The notes beneath the pieces are model-generated. The model ran no database searches. It saw nothing but the letters and a program-made list of their open reading frames with translations, and was not told where the DNA came from. The position numbers were made by a program, and so were the translations under genes. A DNA stretch of 53,531 nt from Gemmatimonadaceae bacterium (GTDB taxonomy: Bacteria; Gemmatimonadota; Gemmatimonadetes; Gemmatimonadales; Gemmatimonadaceae): assembly GCA_019745365.1 (NCBI GenBank), contig JAIETI010000132.1, positions 1 through 53,531 of the forward strand. Reading direction: 5' to 3'. Positions 46,068 to 53,531 of this stretch are shown here, one piece after another; position 1 is the first letter of the stretch; every line of letters begins with the position of its first letter.

Positions 46068-46114
46068 GCCCCTGCGCCCCGCGGCGCATTCACACCTGAT
46101 GGGAGAGCTCGGTG

Positions 46115-47632
46115 ATGCGACGTCTATCTGTCCTCGTGGTGGCGGCCGTGGCCGCGTGCGGCGGTGATGCGGCGGGCCCCGCCGCGAAGCCGGCCGCGGT
46201 CACGCCGGGCACCAGCAACGTGTCCACCGGCGTGGCCGGGCTCGCCCTCGCCACCGCGCCGACCTTCACCGTCACCGATGCTTCCGGCAAAGCGCTGACC
46301 GGGGTGAGCGTCACCGTGGCCGTCACCGCCGGCGGCGGCACGCTCGTCGGCGCGCCCACCAAGACCTCCAGCGGTCCGACCTCGGTCGGACAGTGGCAGC
46401 TCGGTCAGGTGAAGGGGACGAACACCGTCACCATCACCGTCGCGGGACTCACGCCCTTCACACTCTCCGTCACCGGCGTGGCGGGTCCTGCGGCAAAGAT
46501 CGCTGGACTGACCTCTGGGGTTGTGGCGAACGCGGGGATCACCCTCGGCGGTCCCTTCCGCGCACAGGTGCAGGACCAGTTCGGCAACGGCGTCGCTGGG
46601 GCAACCGTCACCTGGGTGAACGGCGGTGGCGGGAGCTTCGCGGCGGGTGCCCCGCTGACGGTCACGGCGGATGCGGACGGCATCGCGAACTCACCGGTCT
46701 ACACGATGGGAAAACGCGCCGTGCTGCACGTGGTGCAAGCCACCTCGACCGGCTTCACGACCACGATGAACGCGTCGGTCGCGACGAACTACGACCTCGT
46801 CGTTCGCACGTATGGGCCGACGATGACGGCTCAGCAACTCGCGCTCTTCACCTCGGCATCGGACCGGATCCGCGCCATCATCACCGGCGATGTCGTCGAT
46901 GCGAGCACGCCCACCGCAGGGTTCAACCTCGAGACCGGGTGTGGCATCACCGGGGTGACCGCGTTCAACGAGACCGTCGATGACATCGTGGTGTACGCGT
47001 CCGTCACCGCGATCGACGGTGTCGGGGGCGTGCTTGGACGTGCCGGCCCGTGTTTGCGTCGCAACGCGGCCTCGGGCTTCCTCACCGCGGTCGGGATCAT
47101 GGAGTTCGACTCCGCCGACATCCAGAACCTCATCAACCTCGGTGTCGCCGAAGATGTGATCCTGCACGAAATGCTCCACACGCTCGGCATCGGGACGATC
47201 TGGAGCGACCGCTCCTTCCTCACCGGCGCGGGCACCGCCGGCGTCGCCTACACCGGTGCACGGGCGCGCGAGTCGTGCAACGGATTCACCGGCGTCGGGA
47301 GTATCTGTGCCGCCTCGATCCCGGTCGAGAACACCGGTGGAAGTGGCACGCGCGACTCGCACTGGCGCGAGAGCGTCTTCGTCAGCGAGCTCATGACCGG
47401 GTTCGCGAACACCGGCGGCATGCCCTTCTCCCGCATGACGGTGGGCGGGCTCGAAGACCTGAACTACCAGGTCAACTACGCCGCCGCCGACAACTACGCG
47501 ATGCCCTCGGTCGCGTCGCTCATGGCGGCCACGAGTCTGCGCGCGCTCTCGATGCCCGAGTACCGCGAGATCCTGCTCAAGCCGGCCTTCGAGATCTCCT
47601 CGGATGGCCGCATCCGCCGCATCCCACGCTAG
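46115..47632 (+). CDS. Lipoprotein metallopeptidase, leishmanolysin-like, with Ig-like repeats
   Basis: ATG 46115 follows GGGAGAG at a suitable distance; a GTG one codon earlier is possible. The 505-residue protein has a lipobox (AAVAAC, Cys15) and two Ig-like/Big-type beta domains (about 25-120 and 125-215). The catalytic region has HEMLHTLGIGTIW (zinc His, catalytic Glu, zinc His) and further on HWRESVFVSELMTG, which carries the third zinc His and Met-turn region as in M8 leishmanolysin-type enzymes. Four Cys in the domain may form disulfides. It probably cleaves proteins at the cell surface. It is followed at nine bases by a small lipoprotein gene. Confidence 0.88.
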   Translation: MRRLSVLVVAAVAACGGDAAGPAAKPAAVTPGTSNVSTGVAGLALATAPTFTVTDASGKALTGVSVTVAVTAGGGTLVGAPTKTSSGPTSVGQWQLGQVKGTNTVTITVAGLTPFTLSVTGVAGPAAKIAGLTSGVVANAGITLGGPFRAQVQDQFGNGVAGATVTWVNGGGGSFAAGAPLTVTADADGIANSPVYTMGKRAVLHVVQATSTGFTTTMNASVATNYDLVVRTYGPTMTAQQLALFTSASDRIRAIITGDVVDASTPTAGFNLETGCGITGVTAFNETVDDIVVYASVTAIDGVGGVLGRAGPCLRRNAASGFLTAVGIMEFDSADIQNLINLGVAEDVILHEMLHTLGIGTIWSDRSFLTGAGTAGVAYTGARARESCNGFTGVGSICAASIPVENTGGSGTRDSHWRESVFVSELMTGFANTGGMPFSRMTVGGLEDLNYQVNYAAADNYAMPSVASLMAATSLRALSMPEYREILLKPAFEISSDGRIRRIPR

Positions 47633-47641
47633 GAGCTGACG

Positions 47642-47932
47642 ATGCGCTTCGCGCTCCCGATCCTCACGATCGCGCTCGCGGCATGCACCACGCAGAAAGC
47701 CGCGCCTGCGCCCGCCGCCGATTCGACGGCCACCGCCGCGCCGATGGACACCATGCAGCACGCGATGCCGATGATGGACTCGGCCTCGCGCGCCGTCGCG
47801 GACACAGCGAAGAAGCCGATGCCGGTGGGTCCAAAGAAAGACGCCCCGATCGGCCATGATTCGGCCTTCGGGGCGAAATTCGAGCTCGGCGCGGACGGCA
47901 AGGTCACACCCGTCCCACCGAAAAAGCCGTAG
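47642..47932 (+). CDS. Small Met/Ala/Pro-rich lipoprotein
   Basis: The 96-residue protein starts at ATG 47642, with AGGAG (47633-47637) five bases upstream overlapping the end of the peptidase gene. It has a lipobox (IALAAC, Cys15). The rest is low-complexity: MDTMQHAMPMMDSASRAVA, Lys/Pro-rich repeats, and a C-terminal GAKFELGADGKVTPVPPKK. The Met and His content could bind a metal such as copper, but this is only suggestive. No known domain. It is co-transcribed with the M8-like peptidase and convergent to lon. Confidence 0.75.
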   Translation: MRFALPILTIALAACTTQKAAPAPAADSTATAAPMDTMQHAMPMMDSASRAVADTAKKPMPVGPKKDAPIGHDSAFGAKFELGADGKVTPVPPKKP

Positions 47933-47943
47933 TCGCGTGCGGG

Positions 47944-47966
47944 GCAGGTCGCCTTAGGCGACCTGC
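47944..47966. terminator. Hairpin with the lon stop codon as its loop
   Basis: A perfect 10-bp stem (47944-47953 with 47957-47966) has loop TTA, the complement of the lon TAA stop. Serves the lipoprotein gene and lon in opposite directions. No T-tract. Confidence 0.55.
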
Positions 47967-50482
47967 ACCACCGCCGCCTCCTCCGCCGGCACCAGCACCA
48001 GCTTCAACACCTCTTCCAACGTCTCGACCGCGTGGAAGGTGAGCTGCGCGCGCACCTCCTCCGGCACATCCTCGAGATCGGCCTCGTTCGCCTTCGGGAT
48101 CAGGATCGTGGTGATCCCTGCCCGATGCGCGCCGAGGACCTTCTCCTTCACGCCACCGATCGGGAGCACGCGCCCGCGAAGCGTGATCTCCCCGGTCATC
48201 GCGACGTCGCGCTTCACCGCGCGCCCGGTCATCTCACTCGCCAGTGCCGTCGCGATCGCGCACCCCGCTGACGGACCATCCTTCGGGATCGCCCCGGCCG
48301 GCACGTGGATGTGCGTCTCTACGGCGCCGAGCCGATTGCGGGGGATACCGAGCTTGTGCGCGTTGTTCGTGACGTAGGTGAACGCGGCGCGCGCGGACTC
48401 CTTCATCACGTCGCCGAGCTGCCCCGTGAGGATGAGCGCCACCGGGCTCGCCCCCGTCGGGCCACTGGCCTCGCCGCTCGGCAGCGCCTCGAGGCGCCGA
48501 CTCGACGCTTCGACGAACATGATGTCACCGCCCATCGGGGTGTAGTACATCCCCGTCGCGATCCCGACCTCGTTGATCTCGTTCGCTTTCTCAGGATGCA
48601 CCTTGGGGCGCCCGAGGAGTGTCCGCACCTCCTCCGCTGTGATCACACCGTCCTCGATCAACGTCTCCGCGTCGCCGCTCGCGATCCGACGCGCCACCTT
48701 GCGCGACACCTTGCCGATCTCGCGTTCGAGCTGGCGCACCCCGCTCTCGCGCGTGTACTGCTGCACGAGCGCCATCACGGCGTCGTCGTCGAACTTCACC
48801 CCCTTGTCGCCAAGCCCCGACTCTTCGAGCTGGCGCGGCACGAGATACGCCTTCGCGATCTCTGCCTTCTCGCGCTCGGTGTAGCCGCTGAACTCCACCA
48901 CCTCCATGCGGTCGAGGAGCGGGCCTGGGATGTTCTGCACGAAGTTCGCGGTCGCGATGAAGAGCACCTCGGAGAGATCGAACGGCACGCCGAGGTAGTG
49001 ATCGGTGAAGGTGTCGTTCTGCGCGGGGTCGAGCACCTCGAGCAGCGCGCTCGACGGATCGCCCTGGAACGACTGCCCGAGCTTGTCGATCTCGTCGAGG
49101 AGGAAGACCGGGTTCTTGGTGCCGGCCTGCTTCATCCCCTGCACGATGCGCCCCGGCATCGCGCCGACGTAGGTGCGGCGATGGCCGCGGATGTCGGCTT
49201 CGTCGCGTGCGCCACCGAGCGCGACGCGCACGTATTCGCGGCCGAGCGCGCGCGCGATCGACTTCGCGATCGAGGTCTTCCCCACGCCCGGCGGGCCGGT
49301 GAACAGCAGGATCGGGCCCTTCGCCATGGCGCGCGCCTTGGCTTCGCGCTTGTCGGTGATCGTGCGGCCGTCGTCGTCCTCTTTCTTCCGCCCCGCCTCG
49401 TCCTTCAGCTTCGACGCCGGGAACTCCCCGGTGCGGTCCATCTCCTCCGCGAGCTGTTTGGCGCGGAGTTGCCGCACCGCGAGGAACTCGAGCACACGGT
49501 CCTTCACATCCTTCAGGCCGTAGTGATCAGCGTCGAGCGTGCTGATGGCCCCACTCAGGTCGAGCTTGTCGTCCGATCGGGTGTTCCACGGCAACTCGGC
49601 GATCCAATCGAGATAGGTCCGGATCACCTGCGCTTCCATCGACTCACGCCCCGAGCGCTCCAACCGCCCGAGTTCGCGCTCCACCTCGGCGCGCGCCTCC
49701 TTGGGGAGCACGAGCTTCGCGAGCTTCTCGCGGAGTTCCGAGATCTCCTTCGACGAGTCCTCCTCGCCGAGCTCCTTCTGGATCGCCTTCATCTGTTCGC
49801 GTAGGAACATCTCGCGCTGCCGCTCGCCGAGTTCTTCCTGCACCTGCGACTTGATGTCGTCCTGCGCCTCGAGGAGCGAGATCTGCCGCTGCACGTGGAC
49901 GAGCACGCGCCGCAGGCGGTCCTCGACGGAGAGCGTCTCCAGGAGCCCCTGCTTCTCAGGGACGGTGAGGTCGATGTAGCCGGCCACGAGGTCGGCGAAC
50001 TTCCCCGGCTCGGTGACGGAGTCGAGCACCTGGTGCACGACTTCTTCGGGGAGGCCGCGGCGCTCGCCGAGCTCGGCGGCACGCTCGCGGATCTCCTTAT
50101 GCAGCGCTTCGAACGCCGCGTCCTTCTCGTCGAGCGGCGCCATCTCCTCCGTGTTCGCCACCACGGCGCTGTAGTAGCCGTCGGTCTGCGTGTACTGGAG
50201 CGCGGTCGCACGCTGCTCGCCCTGGAGCAGGAGCTGCACGCCGCCGAGCCCGCGCTGGACCTGCCCGATCCGCGCGACGACGCCGAGCGAATAGAGGATC
50301 TCCGGGGTCGGCTCGTCGGTGTTGTCGCGCTGCGCGACGGCGAACACGAGACGGTCGCCTTTCAGGGCGGCCTCGATGGCCCGCAGCGTGCCCGGACGAC
50401 CGGCCGCGATCGGGGCGGTCAGGCCGGGGAAGATGACGGTCCCACGCAGGGGGAGGACCGGAAGGGTCTGTCGGGTACTCAT
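47954..50482 (-). CDS. lon: ATP-dependent Lon protease (LonA type)
   Basis: From ATG 50482 the 842-residue protein has the N-terminal substrate domain ([19 protein letters not shown]), a coiled middle, an AAA+ domain with GPPGVGKT (about 396-403) and [24 protein letters not shown], and a C-terminal protease domain. The catalytic Ser738 is in [10 protein letters not shown], with Lys779/Lys781 in [15 protein letters not shown]. It degrades misfolded and regulatory proteins in the cytoplasm. Upstream frames to 50608 are not conserved Lon sequence. I did not find a heat-shock operator such as CIRCE in the 160 bases before it. It is divergent from the kinase gene. Confidence 0.97.
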   Translation of the reverse strand: MSTRQTLPVLPLRGTVIFPGLTAPIAAGRPGTLRAIEAALKGDRLVFAVAQRDNTDEPTPEILYSLGVVARIGQVQRGLGGVQLLLQGEQRATALQYTQTDGYYSAVVANTEEMAPLDEKDAAFEALHKEIRERAAELGERRGLPEEVVHQVLDSVTEPGKFADLVAGYIDLTVPEKQGLLETLSVEDRLRRVLVHVQRQISLLEAQDDIKSQVQEELGERQREMFLREQMKAIQKELGEEDSSKEISELREKLAKLVLPKEARAEVERELGRLERSGRESMEAQVIRTYLDWIAELPWNTRSDDKLDLSGAISTLDADHYGLKDVKDRVLEFLAVRQLRAKQLAEEMDRTGEFPASKLKDEAGRKKEDDDGRTITDKREAKARAMAKGPILLFTGPPGVGKTSIAKSIARALGREYVRVALGGARDEADIRGHRRTYVGAMPGRIVQGMKQAGTKNPVFLLDEIDKLGQSFQGDPSSALLEVLDPAQNDTFTDHYLGVPFDLSEVLFIATANFVQNIPGPLLDRMEVVEFSGYTEREKAEIAKAYLVPRQLEESGLGDKGVKFDDDAVMALVQQYTRESGVRQLEREIGKVSRKVARRIASGDAETLIEDGVITAEEVRTLLGRPKVHPEKANEINEVGIATGMYYTPMGGDIMFVEASSRRLEALPSGEASGPTGASPVALILTGQLGDVMKESARAAFTYVTNNAHKLGIPRNRLGAVETHIHVPAGAIPKDGPSAGCAIATALASEMTGRAVKRDVAMTGEITLRGRVLPIGGVKEKVLGAHRAGITTILIPKANEADLEDVPEEVRAQLTFHAVETLEEVLKLVLVPAEEAAVVQVA

Positions 50483-50646
50483 CGATGTCTCTGCCAAGGG
50501 GAGCTTCCTCCTGGTGCAACCCGCGTGCCGGACCCACGTTCCCTGACTTACGACAAGTTGGCGTACGGTGCAACTTTCTACCGTCGGACTGACGTAGTGT
50601 TCTGCCACGCCCCCTCGGCCCGACTCCCCGCGTCCCCCTTCCCGCG

Positions 50647-52620
50647 TTGTCCGACTCGAACCTCTCTAAGTCCGACCACGAGCTACAATCGCACGTCGAG
50701 CGGGTGCTCTCTGAGCACTACGAACTCGATCGTGAGATCGGTCGCGGGGGTATGGGGATCGTGTATCTGGCGCGCGACAAGCGGCTCAAGCGCCCGGTCG
50801 CCATCAAGCTCCTCCCGCCAGAGCTCGCGTTCCGCTCCGAGATCCGCACGCGCTTCCTCCGCGAGGCGGAGATGGCGGCGCAGCTCGGGCACCCGAACAT
50901 CGTCCCGATCTACGCGGTCGATGAGCGCGAAGGGCTCGTGTACTTCGTCATGGCGTACATCTCGGGCGACAACCTCGCCAAGCGCATCCACGACCGCGGC
51001 GCGCTCGAGCCGACCGAGGTCCGAAAGATCCTGCACGACGTGGGCGACGCGCTGCACTACGCGCATACGCGCAACGTCGTGCACCGCGACATCAAGCCGG
51101 ACAACATCCTGCTCGATGCCGACTCGGGGCGCCCGATGGTCACCGACTTCGGCATCGCACGCGCGGTCAGCGATGGCGGCGACGCGCGTCTCACGGCTAC
51201 GGGGATCGCGATCGGCACTCCGGCGTACATGAGCCCGGAGCAGAGCGCCGGCGACCGGGAGATCGACGGCCGCTCCGACCTCTACTCGCTCGGCATCGTC
51301 GCGTACCAGGCGCTCTGTGGCGAGCCGCCCTTCTCGGCGGGGAACACGCCGGCGTTGCTCGTGAAGCATCTCTCGGAACGCCCCGTGCCGATCGGACAGC
51401 GGCGCGCGGGGGTGCCGGACGATCTCGCGAACGCGGTCATGCTCTGCCTCGAGAAGAACCTGTCGGATCGGTTCCCCGATGCGGCGTCGATGGTGCGCGC
51501 GCTCGAGACGGGGAATGTGCCCGCCCCGCGGACCAGTGCGCCGGCGACGCTGACGAACACCGATGGGAGCACGCCGGACTACGTGCCCGGCTACGCGCCG
51601 CGCGCGGTCCCGGCGTATGCGTCCACGGGTGCCGCGGTCGGCGTGGAGGCGGGTGAGCCGACGCGCGACGACATCGCGGGGTGGAACGCGCCACCGGTGC
51701 GCGACTTCCGGCGGCAGTTCGGGCTCTTCGTCGCGGTGAGCACCACCTCGTGGATCAGCGGGGTGTTCGGCGGACCGGACATCAACAGTCTCACCGCGCT
51801 CTGGGCGATCTACCTCGCCTACAAGTACGCCAAGCTCTGGAGCGACGGGTACGATTGGCGTGCGGTCTTCCGCCAGCGGAAGGATGCGCTCTTCGCCGAC
51901 TTCATCGCGGAGACGGCCGACGACGCGCGCGCCTTCTTCGATGCGAAGAAGCGGCACGAGGTGCGCGAGCGTCACCGCGCGCGCCAGCTCGCCGCGCCCG
52001 ACATGGGCGGCACCGGGCCAGCGCCGCGTCTCACGGCCGCCGACGCCGCGGCGCTCGGGAGTGGGCCGCACGCCGCCGCCGCACGCCAAGCGATCATCGA
52101 CCGCGACGAGGTGATCCGCCTCGTGGAATCGATGCCGAAGCCGGATCGCGCGCAGCTTCCCAATGTGATCCCGACTGCTCGCACGCTTGCCGAGACCGTG
52201 CTCGCGATCGCGACGCAGTTGACGGATCTCGACCGCAACGCGCCGGGACGGAGCGTCGATGCGCTGGAGAAGGAGATCTCGCTCCTCGAGGGGCAGGCGA
52301 ACCCGCTCGACCGGGTGGCGAGCGAGGATCGCGTGCGGCGCCTCGCGATGCTCAAGCGGCAGCGGCGCGTCGTCGCGGACAGTGCGCGTCAGCGCGAGCG
52401 GCTCGCGGCCAAGCTCGAGAGCTGCGGCTTGGCGCTGCAGAACCTGCGTTTCGACGTGCTCCGCCTCAAGACCGGGGCGCAATCGTATCAGCACGTGACG
52501 TCCGTGGCCGAGCAGGCGATGCGACTCGCGACCGACGTCGAAAGCGCGGTGTACGTGCAAGATGAGATGGCACGGCTCGGGCGGAGCGGGACGGACCGCC
52601 CGCGCGGGCCGTCGGCGTGA
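50647..52620 (+). CDS. PknB-type Ser/Thr kinase with membrane and coiled-coil tail
   Basis: The start is TTG 50647; no ATG fits before the kinase domain. The 657-residue protein has a full kinase domain (about 25-285): GRGGMGIVY, VAIKLL, HRDIKPDN, DFGIAR and the SPEQ segment with FGIARAVSDGGDARLTATG. A Pro/Ala/Thr linker follows, then two hydrophobic segments at about 358-395 (GLFVAVSTTSWISGVFGG and INSLTALWAIYLAYKYAK) like a small 2TM domain, and a long charged helical tail (about 430-640) rich in Arg and Glu. This puts it in the inner membrane with kinase and tail inside. Its stop overlaps the next kinase start (GTGA). Confidence 0.92.
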   Translation: MSDSNLSKSDHELQSHVERVLSEHYELDREIGRGGMGIVYLARDKRLKRPVAIKLLPPELAFRSEIRTRFLREAEMAAQLGHPNIVPIYAVDEREGLVYFVMAYISGDNLAKRIHDRGALEPTEVRKILHDVGDALHYAHTRNVVHRDIKPDNILLDADSGRPMVTDFGIARAVSDGGDARLTATGIAIGTPAYMSPEQSAGDREIDGRSDLYSLGIVAYQALCGEPPFSAGNTPALLVKHLSERPVPIGQRRAGVPDDLANAVMLCLEKNLSDRFPDAASMVRALETGNVPAPRTSAPATLTNTDGSTPDYVPGYAPRAVPAYASTGAAVGVEAGEPTRDDIAGWNAPPVRDFRRQFGLFVAVSTTSWISGVFGGPDINSLTALWAIYLAYKYAKLWSDGYDWRAVFRQRKDALFADFIAETADDARAFFDAKKRHEVRERHRARQLAAPDMGGTGPAPRLTAADAAALGSGPHAAAARQAIIDRDEVIRLVESMPKPDRAQLPNVIPTARTLAETVLAIATQLTDLDRNAPGRSVDALEKEISLLEGQANPLDRVASEDRVRRLAMLKRQRRVVADSARQRERLAAKLESCGLALQNLRFDVLRLKTGAQSYQHVTSVAEQAMRLATDVESAVYVQDEMARLGRSGTDRPRGPSA

Positions 52621-53531
52621 GCGACGACCAGATCCGCGAGCGCGTCGCCGCGGCGGTCGCGGGGCAGTACGAGATCGAAGCGGAGATCGGTCGGGGCGGG
52701 ATGGCGGTGGTGTACCGCGCCCGCGACGTGCGGCTCAAGCGCCGCGTCGCGCTCAAGATCCTGCCGCCCGAGCTCGCCTTTCGCCCCGAGGTGAAGTCAC
52801 GCTTCCTGCGCGAGGCGCAGACCGCGGCGCAACTCAACCATCCGCACATCGTCCCGATCTACGCGGTGGACGAAGCCGAGAGCATCGTCTTCTTCGCGAT
52901 GGGGCTGGTGGAGGGGGAGACGCTCGCGCAGCAACTCGCGCGCGAGCCGCGCCCGGCGATCGACGTGGTGCGTCGCGTCTTGTGTGATGTGTGCGAGGCG
53001 TTGGCATACGCCCATGCCCACGGCGTGGTGCACCGCGACATCAAACCGGACAACATCCTGATCGATCGCGCGAGCGGCCGCGCGCTCGTGAGCGACTTCG
53101 GGATCGCGCGCGCGGCCGCGGGCGATCTGCGCCTCACGGCGACCGGGATCGCGGTGGGGACACCGACGTATATGAGCCCCGAGCAGGCGATGGGTGAGCG
53201 CGAGGTCGACGGACGATCCGATCTCTACGCGCTCGGCATTGTCGGCTATCACATGATCGCGGGCGAGCCGCCGTTCCAAGCGACGAACACGCCGGCGATG
53301 TTGATGAAGCACATCAGCGAAGCGGCGCGCCCGCTGCACGATCGGCGCGCCGACGTTCCCGCGAACCTCGTCGCCGCGATCGATCGTGCGATGGCGAAAG
53401 GCCCGGACGAGCGCTGGCCCGACGCGCACGCCTTCCGCGACGCGCTCGCGGTCGACGCGCCGGCGGCACCGCGTCCGCGGCGGGCGCATCCCGCCACCGC
53501 GGGTGTCGATGCGCCTGCGTCGAGCGCGAAG
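52617..53531 (+). CDS. PknB-type Ser/Thr kinase, 3' end cut by window
   Basis: GTG 52617 overlaps the preceding stop and opens a frame of 305 codons that runs off the window. The kinase domain is complete (GRGGMAVVYRARD, VALKILPPELAF, HRDIKPDN, DFGIAR, SPEQ), and shares long near-identical blocks with the first kinase, pointing to tandem duplication. A Pro/Ala/Arg-rich segment begins at about residue 280, so a sensor or membrane part probably follows. Coupled translation suggests the two kinases are made together and may phosphorylate each other (inference). Confidence 0.9.
   Translation, partial: MSDDQIRERVAAAVAGQYEIEAEIGRGGMAVVYRARDVRLKRRVALKILPPELAFRPEVKSRFLREAQTAAQLNHPHIVPIYAVDEAESIVFFAMGLVEGETLAQQLAREPRPAIDVVRRVLCDVCEALAYAHAHGVVHRDIKPDNILIDRASGRALVSDFGIARAAAGDLRLTATGIAVGTPTYMSPEQAMGEREVDGRSDLYALGIVGYHMIAGEPPFQATNTPAMLMKHISEAARPLHDRRADVPANLVAAIDRAMAKGPDERWPDAHAFRDALAVDAPAAPRPRRAHPATAGVDAPASSAK

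Noticed and set aside
50483-50646. Heat-shock operator (CIRCE) between lon and the kinase gene
   Set aside because: I looked for the inverted repeat with TTAGCACTC arms and did not find it; weak -35/-10-like hexamers are present on both strands but none convincing.

Overview
The window is about 53.5 kb of very G+C-rich bacterial chromosome, densely packed on both strands, with no rRNA, tRNA, CRISPR array, prophage or insertion sequence that I can see. The gene style suggests Gemmatimonadota (inference, moderate confidence): PknB-type Ser/Thr kinases with long tails, a FecR-like anti-sigma protein, a CytoC_RC-type lipoprotein cytochrome, many secreted proteins ending in AQ, and an M8-like lipoprotein peptidase. 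It reads as core chromosome.

Layout. 1-3.8 kb: end of an unknown gene, gyrA with its promoter, and a convergent creatininase-family protein. 3.9-10.3 kb: a secreted protein with a pilin-like head, a stop/start-overlapping trio (REC-GAF-GGDEF diguanylate cyclase, zinc-ribbon kinase, TPR protein with a decayed retropepsin-like domain), and a sigma-like/FecR fusion. 10.3-13.2 kb: phenylalanine 4-hydroxylase behind what looks like a Tyr-codon attenuator, and an acyl-CoA dehydrogenase. 13.3-18.8 kb: a dihaem lipoprotein cytochrome, an outer-membrane barrel protein, a DUF3179 membrane protein with in-frame UGA and SECIS-like hairpin, and an ABC-F ATPase. 18.8-26.9 kb: a long minus-strand run with a CoA-binding protein, FAD oxidoreductase, SulP transporter, beta-carbonic anhydrase, lipoprotein, ThDP enzyme, BASS transporter and epimerase. 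27-31.2 kb: saccharopine-dehydrogenase-like enzyme, a double-hairpin element, OsmC, rhodanese, amidohydrolase and CsaA. 31.3-38 kb: two thioredoxin-fold [2Fe-2S] ferredoxins flanking an M16 peptidase, two small unknowns, a TPR protein and a YtcJ-like amidohydrolase. 38.1-47.9 kb: fused 2-oxoacid dehydrogenase E1, HNH protein, truncated Ada, NAD synthetase, class A PBP, M8-like peptidase and a small lipoprotein. 47.9-53.5 kb: Lon and two overlapping PknB-type kinases, the second cut by the window end.

Three signals stand out. (1) The DUF3179 gene is interrupted by a single TGA exactly where the family has the first Cys of a CxxC motif, and the TGA is followed by a 7-bp hairpin with a GGUCU loop, as in bacterial SECIS elements: a probable selenoprotein with a UxxC motif. 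(2) Upstream of phenylalanine hydroxylase lie a consensus promoter, a 27-codon ORF with a Y-R-Y-Y cluster, a hairpin starting right after the Tyr codons, a strand that can pair with the terminator, and a terminator with a U6 tract: a candidate tyrosine-sensing attenuator. (3) At least seven genes have a TANCTT/TAGTTT hexamer 6-7 nt before the start codon, pointing to widespread leaderless mRNAs. At most convergent gene ends there are perfect hairpins without U-tracts, often with the stop codons in the loop, which makes the U6 terminator before phhA unusual here.
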